From: Actinomadura opuntiae
GTDB taxonomy: Bacteria > Actinomycetota > Actinomycetes > Streptosporangiales > Streptosporangiaceae
DNA length: 64,000 bases
Assembly (NCBI RefSeq): GCF_030283205.1
Contig: NZ_JASNWF010000002.1
Location: forward strand, 62,001-126,000
Reading direction: 5' to 3'
Of this stretch, positions 61,569 to 64,000 are shown piece after piece (within the stretch, counting starts at the first letter, position 1; each line of letters begins with the position of its first letter). Made by a program: the position numbers and the translations under genes. The notes beneath the pieces are model-generated. The model did not search any database, was not told the DNA's origin, and saw nothing but the letters and a program-made list of their open reading frames with translations.

Positions 61569-62072
61569 TCAGGTGCAGGCGCAGCCGGATGCGGCCTTGG
61601 CTTCCGCGGGCGTCTGGGTGGGGTCGAGGGCCTGTTCGTCGGGGGTGCAGCAGGCCGTGGTGCCGCAGCAGTCCGCTGAGGTGGCGGTGCTCTTGGCGAG
61701 AGTTTCGGCGTCGGCTTTGACCGTGTAGACCTCCCAGGGTTCGCCGCCGGGGCCGTGGACCCAGACCTTGTCCTGGAGCGCGTAGCAGCAGGAGGTGTCG
61801 TTCTCCTCCAGGGTGACGAGTCCGGCGTCGGTCAGGCGCTTGGTGGCGTCGGTGACGAGGCCGGAGTCCTCGACTTCGACGCCGAGGTGGTCCATCCGGG
61901 TCGGCTCGCCGTCCTCGCCCTCGATCAGGACGAGCTTGAGCGGCGGTTCGGTGACGGCGAAGTTGGCGTAGCCGGGCCGGAGCTTGGCCGGCTCGATGCC
62001 GAACAGCTTGGAGTAGAAGGCGATCGAGCCCTCCAGGTCGGACACGCGCAAGGCGAGCTGGACGCGGGACAT
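61569..62072 (-). CDS. arsI: ArsI/CadI family metalloenzyme (C-As lyase type)
   Basis: 167 residues from ATG 62072. VOC domain (1-130): MSRVQLALRVSDLEGSIAFY, SKLFGIEPAKLRPGYANFAV, MDHLGVEVED, then NDTSCCYALQDKVWVHGPGG with the Cys pair that binds trivalent organoarsenicals, EPWEVYTVK with the metal Glu. A cysteine-rich tail (SADCCGTTACC, SGCACT) adds thiol ligands. Would demethylate methylarsenite or bind Cd/As. Divergent from arsR with shared operators. Confidence 0.9.
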   Translation of the reverse strand: MSRVQLALRVSDLEGSIAFYSKLFGIEPAKLRPGYANFAVTEPPLKLVLIEGEDGEPTRMDHLGVEVEDSGLVTDATKRLTDAGLVTLEENDTSCCYALQDKVWVHGPGGEPWEVYTVKADAETLAKSTATSADCCGTTACCTPDEQALDPTQTPAEAKAASGCACT

Positions 62073-62110
62073 GTGGTCACTCCTCGTGTCGCGGGCGGTC
62101 GACCGGCAAT

Positions 62111-62173
62111 TTAGATGGACGTCTAAGTAGCCGGTAGCCCGAGTTTGCATCCGTATGTAGATGGATGTCAAAT
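62111..62173. promoter_or_regulatory. arsI/arsR divergent promoter with two ArsR boxes
   Basis: Box 1, TTAGATGGACGTCTAA (62111-62126), is a dyad near the arsI start. Box 2, TAGATGGATGTCAAA (62158-62172), repeats it imperfectly and overlaps a -10 TCAAAT (62168-62173), paired with -35 TTGCAT (62145-62150) at 17 bp. The -10 ends seven bases before the arsR ATG, so arsR mRNA should be leaderless. Confidence 0.7.
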
Positions 62174-62180
62174 TAGAGGC

Positions 62181-62558
62181 ATGTCTAAGCAGCTGGTGTC
62201 GATCGTGAACCCTGGTGAAGGGGACGGTGAGTGCTGCGCGCCGCTGGCGTGCGAGCCGTTGGGTGAGGCCGAGGCGGCCGAGCTGGTGCCGCTGTTCAAG
62301 GCGATCGCCGATCCGGTCCGGTTGCGGCTGCTGTCGCTGATCGCCTGCCATGAGGGCGGCGAGGCGTGCGTCTGCGACCTGACCGCCGCGTTCGACCTCA
62401 CGGCGCCGACGATCAGCCATCATCTGAAGGTGCTCAAGCAGGCCGGTCTGATCGACTCCGAACGGCGCGGGACGTGGGTCTACTACTGGCTCAACCCCGG
62501 CGTCCTGGAACGATTGTCGGCGATCCTCAGGCCACGCATCGCCGCGGCCGTTTCGTGA
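62181..62558 (+). CDS. arsR: ArsR family arsenic-responsive repressor
   Basis: 125 residues. ECCAPLACEPLGEAEAAELV holds an N-terminal Cys pair plus Cys; PLFKAIADPVRLRLLSLIAC opens the winged helix; GGEACVCDLTAAFDLTAPTI carries the CVC sensor of the classic ArsR in the recognition region, with SHHLKVLKQAGLIDSERRGT. As(III) would bind the thiols and release DNA. Controls arsI and the arsC genes. Confidence 0.92.
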   Translation: MSKQLVSIVNPGEGDGECCAPLACEPLGEAEAAELVPLFKAIADPVRLRLLSLIACHEGGEACVCDLTAAFDLTAPTISHHLKVLKQAGLIDSERRGTWVYYWLNPGVLERLSAILRPRIAAAVS

Positions 62559-62588
62559 CCGAACGAGCCCGACTCCGCAGGAGACCCC

Positions 62589-62999
62589 GTGATCCAGGCA
62601 CCTGAGGTGCTGTTCGTGTGCGTCCACAACGCCGGACGTTCACAGATGGCCGCCGCCCTGCTCGATCATCACGCCGCCGGACGGGTCCGTGTCCGCTCGG
62701 CCGGGTCGGCGCCCGCCGAGACCGTCAACCCCGCCGTCGTCGAGGTGATGGCCGAGTTGGGGCTCGACCTGTCGAGGGAGTTCCCCAAGCCGCTCACCGG
62801 CGAAGCCGTCCGGGCCGCCGACGTGGTCGTCACCATGGGGTGCGGCGACGTCTGCCCCGTGTTCCCTGGCACGCGGTACTTGGACTGGCAGCTTCCCGAC
62901 CCCGCAGGTCAGCCGATCGAGAAGGTGCGGCCCATCCGCGACGAGATCGACGCCCGCGTCCGCGCCCTGCTCGCCGAACTCCTGCCCGCTGACGGCTGA
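62589..62999 (+). CDS. arsC: Arsenate reductase (low-MW phosphatase type)
   Basis: 136 residues from GTG. LFVCVHNAGRSQMAAALLDH has the C-x5-R-S loop with catalytic Cys; VVVTMGCGDVCPVFPGTRYL adds the other cysteines; DWQLPDPAGQPIEKVRPIRD ends the domain. The type matches mycothiol/thioredoxin-linked ArsC. Reduces arsenate to arsenite in the cytosol. 30 bp after arsR. Confidence 0.92.
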   Translation: MIQAPEVLFVCVHNAGRSQMAAALLDHHAAGRVRVRSAGSAPAETVNPAVVEVMAELGLDLSREFPKPLTGEAVRAADVVVTMGCGDVCPVFPGTRYLDWQLPDPAGQPIEKVRPIRDEIDARVRALLAELLPADG

Positions 63000-63030
63000 G
63001 CGCGGTCGCCGCCTTCCCCAGCGGGGTTTT

Positions 63031-63053
63031 ATCGTCTATCGTCGATGGACGAT
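63031..63053. promoter_or_regulatory. Operator overlapping the start of the second arsR
   Basis: ATCGTCTATCG-T-CGATGGACGAT, 10 of 11 positions paired, covers the ATG itself (63052). A TATCGT -10 (63037-63042) and a TTCCCC -35 (63014-63019) flank it at 17 bp. No Shine-Dalgarno is present. Confidence 0.6.
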
Positions 63054-63402
63054 GAATAGGGAGAAAGGGCCGCTCGACCGGCCGACCGCCACCGAGTACG
63101 CGTCCTGGTTCAAGGCGCTGGCCGACCCGACGCGCGTCCAGATCGTGTCCCTGCTGGCCCGGCAGGGACGGCCGATGAACGTCGGGGAGATCGTCGACGC
63201 CGTCCACGTCGGGCAGTCGACCGTGTCCGCGCACCTCAAGGTGCTGGCCGAGGTCCGGTTCGTCCTGGTCGACCGGCACGGCACCTCGCGCTTCTACCGG
63301 ATCAACACCGCATGCGTGGAGTGCTTCCCCACCGCCGCCGACCTGGTCATGGGACGTCCCGCACCGGCCGCGCCGGCCTGCCCGCCCGAAGGAGACACCT
63401 GA
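63052..63402 (+). CDS. ArsR family regulator (second)
   Basis: 116 residues. [60 protein letters not shown]. It lacks the CVC motif; cysteines are near the C-terminus ([19 protein letters not shown]), a sensor layout like the C-terminal-site ArsR types. The stop overlaps the arsM start by one base. Confidence 0.88.
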   Translation: MNREKGPLDRPTATEYASWFKALADPTRVQIVSLLARQGRPMNVGEIVDAVHVGQSTVSAHLKVLAEVRFVLVDRHGTSRFYRINTACVECFPTAADLVMGRPAPAAPACPPEGDT

Positions 63403-64000
63403 TGCCCGACTCCCGCACCACGGACGCCATCGTCGCCCGCTACTCCGGTCTCGCCCGGGCCGCCCTCGCCGGCGGCACCCCGCACGAAGGCGAGAGCGGT
63501 GACTCCTGCTTCGGCGCCGCCGCCTATCAAGCCGAGGACCAGGTGCCCGAGGCCGCCCTGCGCGCGAGCCTGGGATGCGGCAACCCGCTCGCCGTCGCCG
63601 ACCTGCGCCCCGGCGAGACCGTGCTCGACCTCGGGTCGGGCGGCGGGCTGGACGTGCTGCTGTCGGCCCGTCGCATCGGCCCGACCGGGATCGCCTACGG
63701 CCTGGACGCCAGCGACGACATGCTCGCCCTGGCCCGCGCCAACGCCGCCCAGGCCGGAGCCGACAACGTCCGCTTCCTGCGCGGCCACATCGACGACATC
63801 CCTCTTCCCGCCGCGAGCGTGGACGTGGTCATCTCCAACTGCGTCATCAACCTCGCCACCGACAAGGCCCGCGTCCTCGCCGAAGCCTTCCGCGTCCTGC
63901 GTCCCGGCGGTCGATTCGGCGTCAGCGACATCATCGCCGAGCCCGGCCTCGACCCCGACGAGCGCGCCGCCGCAGAGCAGCGCATCGGCTGCGCCGCCTC
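63402..64000 (+). CDS. arsM: Arsenite S-adenosylmethionine methyltransferase (runs off right end)
   Basis: About 199 codons are visible; the gene continues past 64000. Features: [20 protein letters not shown] (first conserved Cys), [40 protein letters not shown] (SAM motif I), [20 protein letters not shown] (second Cys, before the post-motif), [20 protein letters not shown]. Converts arsenite to methylated species, which ArsI can demethylate. RBS GGAG before the ATG; coupled to the second arsR. Confidence 0.93.
   Translation, partial: MPDSRTTDAIVARYSGLARAALAGGTPHEGESGDSCFGAAAYQAEDQVPEAALRASLGCGNPLAVADLRPGETVLDLGSGGGLDVLLSARRIGPTGIAYGLDASDDMLALARANAAQAGADNVRFLRGHIDDIPLPAASVDVVISNCVINLATDKARVLAEAFRVLRPGGRFGVSDIIAEPGLDPDERAAAEQRIGCAA

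Overview
The window is very GC-rich, with many GTG and TTG starts, ATGA/GTGA gene overlaps, and families typical of filamentous actinomycetes: HspR with a HAIR operator, HATPase/XRE-DUF5753/DUF397 triads, CU044_5270 proteins next to sigma factors, DUF6624, PPOX F420-type enzymes and mycothiol-type DinB proteins. The family mix suggests a Streptosporangiales/Thermomonosporaceae organism (Actinomadura-like). That is inference from gene content; no rRNA is present to test it.

Layout. 1-9.8 kb: accessory metabolism built of regulator/enzyme pairs (TetR-SDR, MerR-SDR, TetR-acetyltransferase), a truncated erythromycin-esterase-like gene joined to a PPOX gene, and a HATPase/XRE/DUF397 triad. 9.8-17 kb: a Tat-exported multicopper oxidase with a membrane partner and a divergent LysR; a tautomerase/HxlR pair sharing a long inverted repeat; DoxX; a GNAT gene run into the remains of an amidohydrolase; a DUF305 lipoprotein; and a secreted chitin/cellulose-active LPMO. 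17-24 kb: the chaperone operon dnaK-grpE-dnaJ-hspR-clpB on the minus strand, headed by a HAIR operator. 24-32 kb: three sigma-factor/CU044_5270 operons in tandem, the third separated from the others by a tetR/MFS pair. Two nearly identical long palindromes follow the second and third operons. 32-38.6 kb: 3-hydroxyacyl-CoA dehydrogenase and thiolase (fatty acid or aromatic acid beta-oxidation), an MmyB-like regulator, a DHA2 exporter, and two tandem mini-GntR regulators.

38.6-49.7 kb: SDRs, a VOC protein, a secreted-protein gene lacking its 5' end, a HEAT-repeat protein, a TIGR01777 epimerase, a maltokinase-cap-like protein, LysR/SDR, DUF523-DUF1722, DUF3140, an FAD amine-oxidase-like enzyme, an NmrA/DUF2867 protein and a TIGR03086 protein. 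49.9-57.3 kb is core-like: a membrane-bound CCG/[4Fe-4S] oxidoreductase, a ZIP metal transporter, a glycine-betaine ABC transporter, dCTP deaminase and tRNA-Gly(CCC). 57.3-60 kb is a decayed integration site next to the tRNA, with two broken tyrosine-recombinase C-termini, a transposase remnant and small orphan genes. 60-64 kb: PadR plus a membrane protein, then an arsenic resistance cluster (arsI, arsR, arsC, arsR, arsM) running off the right end.

The most unusual structure is the pair of long palindromes (27931-27994 and 32105-32168). Each sits 10-13 bp after a CU044_5270 gene, and each supplies the stop codon of the converging gene on the minus strand. Several regulators (MerR-controlled SDR, HxlR, PadR, arsR) have promoters whose -10 box lies so close to the start codon that a leaderless mRNA is predicted.
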